Assembly (NCBI GenBank): GCA_017610175.1
Contig: JAFCCO010000015.1
Span: forward strand, 1-39,982
DNA from: Candidatus Iainarchaeum sp.
Lineage (GTDB): Archaea > Iainarchaeota > Iainarchaeia > Iainarchaeales > GCA-2688035
Direction: 5' to 3'
DNA length: 39,982 nt
This document shows, in pieces, positions 14,738 to 22,205 of this stretch. How positions within the stretch are numbered: the first letter of the stretch is position 1; every line of letters begins with the position of its first letter. The position numbers were made by a program, and so were the translations under genes. A model generated the notes under the pieces. That model was given only the letters and a program-made list of their open reading frames with translations. It ran no database searches and had not been told where the DNA came from.

Positions 14738-15424
14738 ATGCAAATTAAGACACCGGTTTTGTTTATTAATTTCAAGACTTATGAGCAGTCGACCGGGGAA
14801 AACGCGGTTAAGCTTGCTAAGGCGGCAGAGGAAGCCGCAAATGAAGTGGGGGCATTAGTTGTTCTCGTTGTGCAGGCTGCAGACCTAAGACTTGTGTCTT
14901 CAAGTGTTTCACTCCCTGTTTTTGCGCAGCACATAGACCCGGTCTCATTCGGTTCAAATACCGGAAAAACTTTGCCAGAGGCTGTAAAGGCGGCGGGCGC
15001 CACCGGAACAGTTTTAAGCCACGCTGAAAACAAGCAAAATAACGAGTTTATTGAAAAGGCAATGGCCCGCGCCCGTGAAATGGGCTTTGATGTTATGGTT
15101 TGTGCAGAGGATCTTGAGCGCGCAAAGCAGATTGCGGCGATGAATCCAAAGCCTGATTTGATTGCGGTTGAACCCCCTGAACTTATTGGCGGGGACATAA
15201 GTGTTTCGACAGCACACCCTGAGCTCATTACCGATTCGGTTAAGGCCATTAAGGAAATTGCCCCAGGCATAGAGGTTATTACAGGGGCGGGAATTAAGAA
15301 TCAGGGGGATGTTGCAAAGGCAATCGAGCTTGGAACAGTCGGAGTTTTTGTTGCAAGCGGTATTGTTAAGGCTGAGAATCAGAAGGAAGCAATTATTGAT
15401 TTGCTGCGGGGGCTTAAGCAGTAA
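14738..15424 (+). CDS. tpiA: Triosephosphate isomerase, archaeal type
   Basis: 228 residues, the short tetrameric archaeal form (bacterial enzymes are about 250). FINFKTYEQSTG carries the N-K catalytic strand, SHAENK the catalytic His region, AVEPPELIGG the catalytic Glu strand, and ITGAGIKNQGDVAKAIELG with GVFVASGIVKA the phosphate-binding loops. It interconverts dihydroxyacetone phosphate and glyceraldehyde 3-phosphate and feeds sn-glycerol-1-phosphate lipid synthesis. The start ATG at 14738 follows a GGGGGG stretch. The gene after it (15444) is 19 bases away and probably in the same operon. Confidence 0.96.
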   Translation: MQIKTPVLFINFKTYEQSTGENAVKLAKAAEEAANEVGALVVLVVQAADLRLVSSSVSLPVFAQHIDPVSFGSNTGKTLPEAVKAAGATGTVLSHAENKQNNEFIEKAMARAREMGFDVMVCAEDLERAKQIAAMNPKPDLIAVEPPELIGGDISVSTAHPELITDSVKAIKEIAPGIEVITGAGIKNQGDVAKAIELGTVGVFVASGIVKAENQKEAIIDLLRGLKQ

Positions 15425-15443
15425 AAATTGGAGGGATTTTTTT

Positions 15444-15752
15444 ATGGACGACAGAAACATTCAGGTTGCAAATTCACCAAACGTTGACGAAATAGACAAG
15501 GCGAAAATAAACTTAAGCCTCAACAAATGTTATGACACGCTTTACGGCATAGTTAACAACAAGATGCTGTTGAAGGTTCATTTCAAGGAGGATGAGGCGA
15601 CAGGCGCAAGAAAGAAACATTCAGTTAATCTGCATCTTTCAATTCCCGGAGTTGAGGTTACTGCAGTTGGTTTGGGCTGGAATTTGATAACTGCGTTGCA
15701 GGAAGCGATTGAAACTCTTGAAAGGGAGACAATTAAAAAAGTAAAATCTTAA
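15444..15752 (+). CDS. Small protein, possibly HPF/RaiA-like ribosome-associated
   Basis: 102 residues from ATG 15444, preceded by GGAGGGA; the open frame extends upstream through the tpiA end but the Shine-Dalgarno decides. The body reads KCYDTLYGIVNNKMLLKVHFKE, then KKHSVNLHLSIPGVEVTAVGLGWN and LITALQEAIETLERETIKK. This strand-strand-helix pattern (basic strand, hydrophobic strand, Ala/Glu helix ending in a short basic tail) resembles the hibernation-promoting factor / S30AE fold, which binds the 30S decoding centre when growth stops. The resemblance is by pattern only, so the function is tentative. It lies about 1.2 kb from the RelA homologue. Confidence 0.6.
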   Translation: MDDRNIQVANSPNVDEIDKAKINLSLNKCYDTLYGIVNNKMLLKVHFKEDEATGARKKHSVNLHLSIPGVEVTAVGLGWNLITALQEAIETLERETIKKVKS

Positions 15753-15755
15753 GGC

Positions 15756-16163
15756 CTACTTCCTTTTTTTCTTTTTTGATTTAGGCGTTGCCTTTTTCTT
15801 AACGGGCTTTTTGGCCCTTGCCTTTGTTTTCTTTGCAGATTTTCGCGCGGTACTTTTCTTTGCAGGCTTCTTTGCCGCTTTTTTTGATTTTGCGGATTTT
15901 CTGCTTTTTTTGGGTTTTGCCTTTACTTTTTTCTTATTTGCCTTCTTCTTGGGTTTTGCTTTCTTTTTTGCAGGCTTCTTTGCCGCTTTTTTTGGTTTTT
16001 TGGCATTTGCCTTCTTTTTTGCCCTTCTCTTTGGGTTATTGGAGGGCCTTGCCCTTACAAGCGACGGCATAAATGTCTGGAAATCGTCCTCTTCTCCGCC
16101 TTCGTTTAGTTCTTTGCGCATTTCAGCAATAATGTCCTTTACTGTCATTTTTTCTTCAGTCAA
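15756..16163 (-). CDS. Lysine-rich, histone H1-like basic protein
   Basis: 135 residues from a TTG at 16163 (LTEEKMTVKDIIAEM), chosen because GGAGG sits 7 bases upstream; a longer frame reaches 16244 without such a site. The first 45 residues form a small helical, acidic segment (MTVKDIIAEMRKELNEGGEE). The remaining roughly 90 residues are almost only Lys, Ala and Pro with KKPAKK-type repeats, like the tail of eukaryotic histone H1 and bacterial Hc1/AlgP proteins. Such tails neutralise DNA and compact chromatin; an RNA role is also possible. Many T-rich homopurine runs at DNA level reflect the AAA/AAG/GCA repeats. Confidence 0.7.
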   Translation of the reverse strand: MTEEKMTVKDIIAEMRKELNEGGEEDDFQTFMPSLVRARPSNNPKRRAKKKANAKKPKKAAKKPAKKKAKPKKKANKKKVKAKPKKSRKSAKSKKAAKKPAKKSTARKSAKKTKARAKKPVKKKATPKSKKKKRK

Positions 16164-16284
16164 TGTAGTTCCTCCAGAAGAAGAATAATCAATTATGATG
16201 CGTTTTCTTATATTTATTCTTTTTCCTTTCTTCTTTTGGGCCAAAAAGGGAATGATTTAAATAAATTTAACCGTTAAAACAGCT

Positions 16285-16923
16285 ATGAAAAAGGCAGTTT
16301 TAACCGTGCTAGCTGTAATTGCATTAATTGCGCTGTTTTTTGTGCTTTTTTATTCAAGCCCTGTTGTGCTTTTGTCCGGAAAAAAGCCGGTTCAGGCTCC
16401 GGCAACAGACCTTAACTTTGCTGAATTTGATTCAAACACAGCCGCGCCCGAGCTGCCTGAGGGGCTTGGGTTTGCAGAGCTCTCAAACGGAAAAATCAGT
16501 CTTTATTCAAGGGATGGAGAGGTGCTTATTTCATTCCACGAACTTAATCCCTTCACTGAGGCGCCTGTTCTTGATGATTTGAGCAAGATGCCTGCGGGGT
16601 CAGAACTAACTGTTGATTACACTGAGTTGGGCGCAAGTGGATTCAAGTGGGGCTATCATTTCAAGCTTCCTTCGCTGAATTTTAGGGCCGGGTTGCTTGT
16701 TGAGGCGCAGAATAAAATTTCAATTCCCGATCCTGCAAGGGCAAGCCTGGTTGTGAACAGGACAAATCTTGATTTTGAGGATTTTGCCCAGTCGGGCTTT
16801 GGCCTTGTGCTTTCGCAAATCGATTCAAACACTGTTTTGATTTCTGTTTCCCGCGATTACAAAGAGGCTGACATAAATGTTGGAAACTGGGTTTACCTGG
16901 ACCCGTATGCTTTTTTGAATTAG
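16285..16923 (+). CDS. Membrane-anchored protein of unknown function
   Basis: 212 residues. A basic start (MKKAV) is followed by a hydrophobic segment to about residue 30 (VLTVLAVIALIALFFVLFYS), a signal anchor, and then a soluble domain of about 180 residues facing outside. This domain is rich in beta strands (ELPEGLGFAELSNGKISLYS, TVLISVSRDYKEADINVGNW). I recognise no family. A TTTAAATAAATTTA box lies about 25 bases before the ATG, so the transcript is probably leaderless. It ends 7 bases from the 3' end of the SRP RNA gene, which converges on it. Confidence 0.72.
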   Translation: MKKAVLTVLAVIALIALFFVLFYSSPVVLLSGKKPVQAPATDLNFAEFDSNTAAPELPEGLGFAELSNGKISLYSRDGEVLISFHELNPFTEAPVLDDLSKMPAGSELTVDYTELGASGFKWGYHFKLPSLNFRAGLLVEAQNKISIPDPARASLVVNRTNLDFEDFAQSGFGLVLSQIDSNTVLISVSRDYKEADINVGNWVYLDPYAFLN

Positions 16924-16929
16924 AAAAAG

Positions 16930-17204
16930 TGTGGGCGTGCCTGAGAATGGGAGCAGGCATTAGGAAACAGTGGCATTGCCTTTGCTCGCTTCCGCTGTTC
17001 CCAAAGCATTTCCTGATGAAATTACCGTTGCTTTCTTCCGAACCTGGCGGGATTCATCTCAGCAAAAAATCTAAGGGGGCAGAAGGTCAACGCTACAGCA
17101 ATGGCTTTTTTCCTAAAGCGAGTGCCCCGCTTCACAGGCTTCGACTCCGGCATAAAGCGGATTTCCGGTTATAGGAGACCGCTAACTTCCCAGCCTAGCC
17201 CACA
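16930..17204 (-). ncRNA. ffs: Signal recognition particle RNA (7S RNA)
   Basis: A 275-base minus-strand RNA with the archaeal SRP RNA layout. The ends pair (TGTGGGC at 17204 with GCCCACA at 16930), closing helix 5. The 5' domain has GGGCTAGGCTGGGAAGTTAGCG and TAACCGGAAATCCGC followed by ATGCCGGAGTCGAAGCC, as in archaeal Alu-domain helices 3-5. The S-domain signature of helix 8 is GCCAGGTTCGGAAGAAAGCA (around 17048-17029), which carries the GGAA/AGCA loop bound by the SRP54 M domain. An AACCTTAAAAAACCC TATA-like element sits about 25 bases upstream and CTTTTTCT follows the 3' end. Together with SRP54 (28549-29866) and FtsY (33086-34321) it supplies co-translational targeting; SRP19 is not in the window. 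Confidence 0.93.
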
Positions 17205-17221
17205 GTATTATTGTGCCGAAA

Positions 17222-17235
17222 AGGGTTTTTTAAGG
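17222..17235 (-). promoter_or_regulatory. TATA-like element of the SRP RNA gene
   Basis: CCTTAAAAAACCC on the minus strand, about 18-31 bases upstream of the SRP RNA 5' end, matches the expected distance for an archaeal promoter. Confidence 0.55.
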
Positions 17236-17240
17236 TTGCT

Positions 17241-17260
17241 TTCCCGCGCAAAAGCGGGAA
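17241..17260. terminator. Hairpin between radA and the SRP RNA gene
   Basis: TTCCCGC-GCAAAA-GCGGGAA is a perfect 7-bp stem with a 6-base loop, 10 bases after the radA stop. It could end radA transcription or separate it from the SRP RNA promoter; archaeal termination usually relies on T-tracts, which are weak here. Confidence 0.4.
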
Positions 17261-17269
17261 GAACCCCCC

Positions 17270-18217
17270 TTACACGTCCTCTATCCCGTTTTCTGTTATG
17301 CGGTAGAGCGCCTCTCCGTCCGGGAGTGATGGTGAGTCAACAAGCTTTGCAACCCTTTTGTCGCCCTTGCTTTTTCTCAGGTATAGTCGGGTCTTGCTTG
17401 CGTGCGCCACAATGTTTCCGCCAACCGGTGCGGTCGGGTCTCCAAACATTATGTCCGGCCTTTCCATTACCTGGTTTGTCACAAGGACTGCGATGTTTTC
17501 CATTTCCGCAATTTTCATTAGCACCCTCATGTGCCTGTTTAGCTTCTGCTGCCTGCCCGCAAGCTGTCCCCTTCCCACAAATTCTGACCTGAATTGCGCC
17601 ATAAGCGAGTCAACAATCAAAAGCTTGATGTTTTTTTCCTTAATCATTTCTGTTGCTTTTTCTGCGAGAAGCATTTGGTGGTCTGAGTTGTAAGCGCGGG
17701 CCACAAAAATGTTTTTCAAAACCTTTTGGGGATCAAGCCCTAAAAATTTTGCAACCTGGGTCGTTCTTTCCGGCCTGAAGCTGTTTTCACTGTCAATGTA
17801 GAGGCAGTTTCCTCCAAGGCCGCCTTTTTCTTTTGGGAGCTGCACAGTAACTGAAGTTACAAAGCACCACTGTGATTTTCCGGAAGCGTACTTTCCGTAA
17901 ATTTCAGTTATGCTCTGTGTTTCAATTCCGCCCCCTATTAATGTGTCGAGCTCTTTGCTTCCTGTTGTGATTTTTCCAACAAGTTCCCTTTTCTTTGCAA
18001 GCACGTCCGCAGACTCGTAGCCCATTTCAAGCGCGTCCCTTGCCGCCTTGATTGCCTTGTCGGCGGTTATTTCCCCAAGGGTTGCCGCTTCCTGCAGTTC
18101 CATTGGCGATGCCACTGCAACGGCTTCAAGTGTTTTGTACCCCGCAGCCATAAGCTTTTCTGCCGCCTGTGGCCCTATTCCGGGCAAATCAGTTATGCTC
18201 TTTATTTCTTTTCCCAT
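17270..18217 (-). CDS. radA: DNA repair and recombination protein RadA
   Basis: 315 residues from ATG 18217, which follows a strong GGAGGAG; an upstream TTG-like extension is not needed. The N-terminal helix-hairpin-helix domain (ITDLPGIGPQAAEKLMAAG) is followed by the RecA core with Walker A GKYASGKS (about residue 110), Walker B (KLLIVDSLMAQF) and the L1/L2 region RMLV... seen as QKLNRHMRVLMKIAE and PVGGNIVAHASKTRLYLRK. RadA is the archaeal Rad51 and carries out homologous strand exchange. It does not contain an intein. The stop is followed closely by the hairpin at 17241-17260. Confidence 0.95.
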   Translation of the reverse strand: MGKEIKSITDLPGIGPQAAEKLMAAGYKTLEAVAVASPMELQEAATLGEITADKAIKAARDALEMGYESADVLAKKRELVGKITTGSKELDTLIGGGIETQSITEIYGKYASGKSQWCFVTSVTVQLPKEKGGLGGNCLYIDSENSFRPERTTQVAKFLGLDPQKVLKNIFVARAYNSDHQMLLAEKATEMIKEKNIKLLIVDSLMAQFRSEFVGRGQLAGRQQKLNRHMRVLMKIAEMENIAVLVTNQVMERPDIMFGDPTAPVGGNIVAHASKTRLYLRKSKGDKRVAKLVDSPSLPDGEALYRITENGIEDV

Positions 18218-18340
18218 GATTAATCTCCTCCTTGCCCTGGCTTTTTGTGGCTTGCTTTTGGGAAAAAGCACGCCGCTTTAGTCGGGCACTACAAGAAGTT
18301 TGTTTGATTTCCTTTAAAAGCTTTTGAGAGTGGATTTCCA

Positions 18341-19657
18341 CTATTGGAATGAGATTTCCCTTGCATTGAATTCAAGTTCCTGTGAAAAGCTGTTCATTTT
18401 GGGAAAGCCTGTTGCCGTAATTTTTTTCCCAACAAGTGTTTCTTTCAGTTCTGCAATCAGCTGTTCTGCCGTGTTCACTTCAAGCCTTTTTGCAAGCTCG
18501 TCCTTGCTTAAGCCCATTGCTTTTTCTGCAACCTCCGCAAACAGCACTGCCTTAATTTCCCCGCCATCGTCTTTCAGCCTTAATCCAAGCACTGCTCTTA
18601 TGTCGGGCTCAACCTCGCCGCATGCTTCGCAGACATAGTTGCCATCCATTGCGTCAACTTTTTTCCCGCACTTCGGGCAGACGTTGAATCTTAATTTTCC
18701 CGGCATTATTTCCGCAACCTCTGCGCCAAGTCTAATGTACCTGTCCCCTTCCTTTAACTCTGAGATTTTCTTTTCCTTGAATTCAATTCCGCGCGCCTGC
18801 ATTTCGGATGCGGGCGGCAATGCATTGCCTCCGCCCGGGTTGCTTAAAATTCTTGCCCTGAACCCGAGGTGCAGTTCAACCCCCTTCATCCCGTCCTTTG
18901 TGTATGCGCCCTCAATTTTTACCGCTTCACCCAGTGGGTGCTTTTTTAGTTCGTCAACGATGTCGTTCCAGGCCGTTGCCCTGATTACCGCGCCCTCGTC
19001 CCCAATCATAAAGTTTGCAACCCTTCCCTTTCGCCCCTCTTTTTCAAAGTTTGTTTCGGGGAACACGCGAAGAATTCTTGCAATAACGCTTGCGTCGCTT
19101 TCCCTTACCTTTAGTTCCGCAAGCTTTACAAGGTTTTCATCAATTTTGGGAAGTTCCTCTCCCTTTCCCTCAGGGTTTACTTCCATTTTTCCGTTGTATG
19201 AAAGGTTTAGCTGGGGGGTTTCCTTGTATGCGGTAACATAGCAGTTTTGCAAAAGCAGTATTGTTCCGCGCTGCACTTTTTCCTCATCCAGTTTTTTAAC
19301 ATCCCTGCCCCAGATTGTAAGCCTTATTTCTCCCGTGGAGTCCGCAATTATTGCGCTGCAGAGCATTCCCTTTTTGCCGTTTTTCTCAAACTTTTTGGGG
19401 GAGAAAACCTGCTTTACGCGCGCAAGTGCTTCAACATTGTTCATTCCTTCCTTAAGCTGTGAAATTTCAAGCCTTTCAAGGGTTTTTTGCTCAAGATTTA
19501 ACTCCACACCGAGCTCTTTTGCAACCATTAATGCCGCGCCGCTCTCTGTTAAAAGCCCGGAGAATTTCTCCATTTTAACGTTTACAAGACCTTTTACCTC
19601 TTCTTCGGTCTTTTTGGTGGCTGAAATTATCTTTTGAAGGGTTTCTGCGCTTTCCAT
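18341..19657 (-). CDS. Replication protein A-like single-stranded-DNA-binding protein
   Basis: 438 residues from ATG 19657 (MESAETLQKIISAT); the frame reaches 19702 but that region is shared with the divergent promoter. A short helical N-terminus (about residues 1-75) precedes OB folds: VFSPKKFEKNGKKGMLCSAII, GEIRLTIWGRDVKKLDEEKV, then a second, VFPETNFEKEGRKGRVANFMIG with ATAWNDIVDELKKH, and a third at the C-terminus. A zinc ribbon (CPKCGKKVDAMDGNYVCEACG, about residues 325-345) lies before the last OB fold, as in euryarchaeal RPA. It protects ssDNA in replication and repair, consistent with RadA just downstream on the same strand. Confidence 0.85.
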   Translation of the reverse strand: MESAETLQKIISATKKTEEEVKGLVNVKMEKFSGLLTESGAALMVAKELGVELNLEQKTLERLEISQLKEGMNNVEALARVKQVFSPKKFEKNGKKGMLCSAIIADSTGEIRLTIWGRDVKKLDEEKVQRGTILLLQNCYVTAYKETPQLNLSYNGKMEVNPEGKGEELPKIDENLVKLAELKVRESDASVIARILRVFPETNFEKEGRKGRVANFMIGDEGAVIRATAWNDIVDELKKHPLGEAVKIEGAYTKDGMKGVELHLGFRARILSNPGGGNALPPASEMQARGIEFKEKKISELKEGDRYIRLGAEVAEIMPGKLRFNVCPKCGKKVDAMDGNYVCEACGEVEPDIRAVLGLRLKDDGGEIKAVLFAEVAEKAMGLSKDELAKRLEVNTAEQLIAELKETLVGKKITATGFPKMNSFSQELEFNAREISFQ

Positions 19658-19755
19658 TCTATTAATTTGCTGACTGGAAAATTTTTTAATAGAAACAGCC
19701 AATTGTTATGTATAAGCTACGCTTTTTATTTGTTTTTGCTTACTCTTTCATCTGC

Positions 19756-20415
19756 ATGATTGAAGCAATTAAGCCAAACCTTTTCGTATTCTACAGCCCG
19801 AACCAGGGGAGCAATGCATACCTTTTGGTCGGCAAGAAGACAATTTTGATTGACACAAGCGACTCCAACAATTCCTCAACCCTTAAAGAGGAACTTAAGG
19901 AAATCGGTTTTGCCCCAAAGGACATTGACCTGGTTTTGTTCACGCACGGGCACTGTGACCACTTTTCCGGAGCAAAGCAGTTCCAAAAAGCAACCCTTAG
20001 GATGCACAGGCTTGATGCCGATTACGTTAACAACCACGATGAAATGTACACCGCCTCAAACATTTTTGAGTCAAAATATTTCCCCGAGATTTCGGCTTTC
20101 CTTGACGACAACGAAGTTATTGAGGCCAAGCCATTCAAGCTAAAGGTAATTAAAACACCGGGCCACACACAGGGAAGCGTTTGCTTTTATGACGCAGAGC
20201 AGAAACTTTTGTTCTCGGGCGATTTGATTTTCAAGTCAGGCGTTGGGCGATTTGACTTGCTTTCCGGAAACAAGCAGGATTTGGTGAAGTCAATCAAGTC
20301 GGTTGAAAAGCTTGACTTTGATTTGCTTTTGCCAGGCCACGGTTTGGTTGTTAAGGAACAGCAAAAGGAGAACATTGAATTTGCGCTGAAAACAATTTCA
20401 GGTTCATTTATATAG
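19756..20415 (+). CDS. Metallo-beta-lactamase-fold hydrolase
   Basis: 219 residues from ATG 19756 (MIEAIKPNLFVFYSP); an earlier ATG at 19708 gives an unlikely hydrophobic leader. The metal site is THGHCDHFSG with H64, H66, D68 and H69, plus TPGHTQGSVCFY, SGDLIF and LPGHG. This arrangement fits glyoxalase-II-like and other small MBL hydrolases of archaea. The substrate cannot be deduced; no glyoxalase I is seen. It is divergent from the RPA-like gene and lies 31 bases before GGGP synthase, likely as one operon. Confidence 0.88.
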   Translation: MIEAIKPNLFVFYSPNQGSNAYLLVGKKTILIDTSDSNNSSTLKEELKEIGFAPKDIDLVLFTHGHCDHFSGAKQFQKATLRMHRLDADYVNNHDEMYTASNIFESKYFPEISAFLDDNEVIEAKPFKLKVIKTPGHTQGSVCFYDAEQKLLFSGDLIFKSGVGRFDLLSGNKQDLVKSIKSVEKLDFDLLLPGHGLVVKEQQKENIEFALKTISGSFI

Positions 20416-20446
20416 TTGTTTTAACCCATTAATTTTTGGTGAAACC

Positions 20447-21226
20447 ATGAAAGAGGGCAAGGTTTACAAAAAAATAACAAGGCTTATTGACGAGACCGGC
20501 GGGCTCACATTTATGCAGCTTGACCCTCCAAACTTTGATCCTGAGACAAGCGGGAAGATTGCAAAGATTGCCGAAGAGAATGGGGTTAATGCGCTTGCGG
20601 TCGGCGGCTCGGTTGGGGCGCAGGGCAGAATTCTTGACGACTCAATTAAGCGGATTAAGGAAAACTCTTCAATTCCGGTAATTCTTTTTCCGGGAAACAT
20701 CGCAACACTGAGCAGTAATGCCGACGCAATTTACTTCATGTCAATGCTGAACAGCAATGACCCCTACTGGATTTCGGGCGCGCAGATTGGCTCAAGCCTC
20801 CCCATTAAAAAAATGGGGCTTGAAGTGATTCCAACCTCTTACATTATTATCGAGCCGGGCGAAGCCGTTGGCTGGATGGGCCGAGCGCAATTGATTCCAA
20901 GGCACAAGTCCTACCTTGCGGCGGTTACAGCACTTGCAGGCGAATATCTTGGAAGCAAGCTTATTATTCTTGAATCAGGCGGCGGCTCTCCAACATGCGC
21001 TCCAAAAGAGATGATTGCAGCGACAAAGAAAGTGGTTGATGTTCCCCTTCTTGTTGCAGGTGGGGTAAGAACTGAGAAGGCGGCCTATGAAACAATCAAG
21101 GCAGGCGCCGACATTATTCAGGTTGGTTCCACTTTTGAGGCAAGCAAGGGCAACCTCAAGGAAATGGCCAAAAAGTTCAGCACAATCACCGGCGCCGTTA
21201 AAAAGGCCGGAAAGGAAAAAAGGTAA
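20447..21226 (+). CDS. Geranylgeranylglyceryl phosphate synthase
   Basis: 259 residues. A TIM-barrel prenyltransferase: FMQLDPPNFD (phosphate and Mg site), NALAVGGSVGAQG, PVILFPGNIATLSSNADAIYFMSMLNS, IEPGEAVGWMGRAQLIPRHK, ILESGGGSPTCAPKEMI and PLLVAGGVRTEKAA. These match the archaeal GGGPS/PcrB family. It joins geranylgeranyl diphosphate to sn-glycerol-1-phosphate, the first committed step of archaeal ether-lipid synthesis. Its presence shows the organism makes its own archaeal membrane lipids, which very reduced DPANN often do not. Conserved P-G-S-G motifs are in order; the length matches group II enzymes. Confidence 0.95.
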   Translation: MKEGKVYKKITRLIDETGGLTFMQLDPPNFDPETSGKIAKIAEENGVNALAVGGSVGAQGRILDDSIKRIKENSSIPVILFPGNIATLSSNADAIYFMSMLNSNDPYWISGAQIGSSLPIKKMGLEVIPTSYIIIEPGEAVGWMGRAQLIPRHKSYLAAVTALAGEYLGSKLIILESGGGSPTCAPKEMIAATKKVVDVPLLVAGGVRTEKAAYETIKAGADIIQVGSTFEASKGNLKEMAKKFSTITGAVKKAGKEKR

Positions 21227-21230
21227 GGCC

Positions 21231-22133
21231 TTATTTTTCCAGCCCTGCAACGGTTTCAAAAACCGCTTTTTTAAGTTCAAACATTGGTTTCCACCCAAGC
21301 TTGCTTATTTTTACGGTGCTGTAATTTCTCTCCCTCACAAGCCGTTGGATGTGCTGTGGGAGCACAACTGTTTTTTTGCCGGTTACTTTTGAAACGGCAA
21401 GGTAAATGTATGAAAGGATTTTTCCAAGCCACACAGGAATTGTTTCAACCTCTCCTTTGAAGCCGAGTTCTTTTTTTATCAGCCCGTAAAGTTCCTTAAG
21501 CGTTGGCTTCTCTTTTCCCGCAACAATGTAAGTTTCCCCCGAGCACTCGCTTTTTCCAAGCACGAACAAAAGCGCTGAAACAAGGTCCTTTACATAAATC
21601 GTCTGGAACAGATTTTTTCCGGAGCCAATTAGCGGAAACTTTTTCTTCGCAAGCTTTGCAATCCCTTTCCAGTACCTGTTGGGCCCCAGAACGAGCGCGC
21701 TTCTGAGTATTGTTATTGGAAGCATTTCCTGGCTTTCCCAAACTATTTTTTCCCCTCTTGCCTTTGTTGTTTCGTACATTGTTTCAGGTTCAATTGCGGA
21801 ATGTTCGTCAACAAGCCCTTTAACCCGTGCATGCACTCCAACGGTGCTTAAGTAAATCAGCTGCTCAACACCGGCTTTTGCGCTTGCGTCCACAACGTTC
21901 TCCGTTCCCTTTACGTTAACCTCAAGCATTTGCTTTGGCTTTGTTTCGTCAAGCACTGCCGCAAGATGAAACACCGCGTTCTTTCCCTTGGCCACTTTTT
22001 TCAGCTGCGCAAGGTCAAGTATATCGTTGCCGAGTGCGGAATCAAAGCCGTCTACTTTGTGCCCTTTTTTCTTCAGCTCTGAAACAAGTTGCTTTCCTAC
22101 AAAGCCCTCGCTTCCGGTTACAAGGATTTTCAT
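21231..22133 (-). CDS. NAD-dependent epimerase/dehydratase (extended SDR)
   Basis: 300 residues. The Rossmann start is KILVTGSEGFVGKQL (GxxGxxG as GSEGFVG), followed by FHLAA, a LIYLSTVGVHA strand with the catalytic Ser/Thr, and Y..TK (YETTKARGEK), the YxxxK catalytic pair. The C-terminal half (TLKELYGLIKKELGF, ETIPVWLGKILSYIYLAVSKVTGKK) resembles 3-beta-hydroxysteroid dehydrogenase-like or nucleoside-diphosphate-sugar epimerases. The substrate is uncertain; a role in surface glycan or lipid modification would fit the neighbouring glycosyltransferases. It is divergent from the MFS transporter gene; it ends 4 bases after GGGP synthase, converging. Confidence 0.85.
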   Translation of the reverse strand: MKILVTGSEGFVGKQLVSELKKKGHKVDGFDSALGNDILDLAQLKKVAKGKNAVFHLAAVLDETKPKQMLEVNVKGTENVVDASAKAGVEQLIYLSTVGVHARVKGLVDEHSAIEPETMYETTKARGEKIVWESQEMLPITILRSALVLGPNRYWKGIAKLAKKKFPLIGSGKNLFQTIYVKDLVSALLFVLGKSECSGETYIVAGKEKPTLKELYGLIKKELGFKGEVETIPVWLGKILSYIYLAVSKVTGKKTVVLPQHIQRLVRERNYSTVKISKLGWKPMFELKKAVFETVAGLEK

Positions 22134-22205
22134 AATGTCAAATTAATTTGGAAATTAATCTATTTAAACAGATACCACATATTTACCTATCAGCGGGTGT
22201 TTTTG

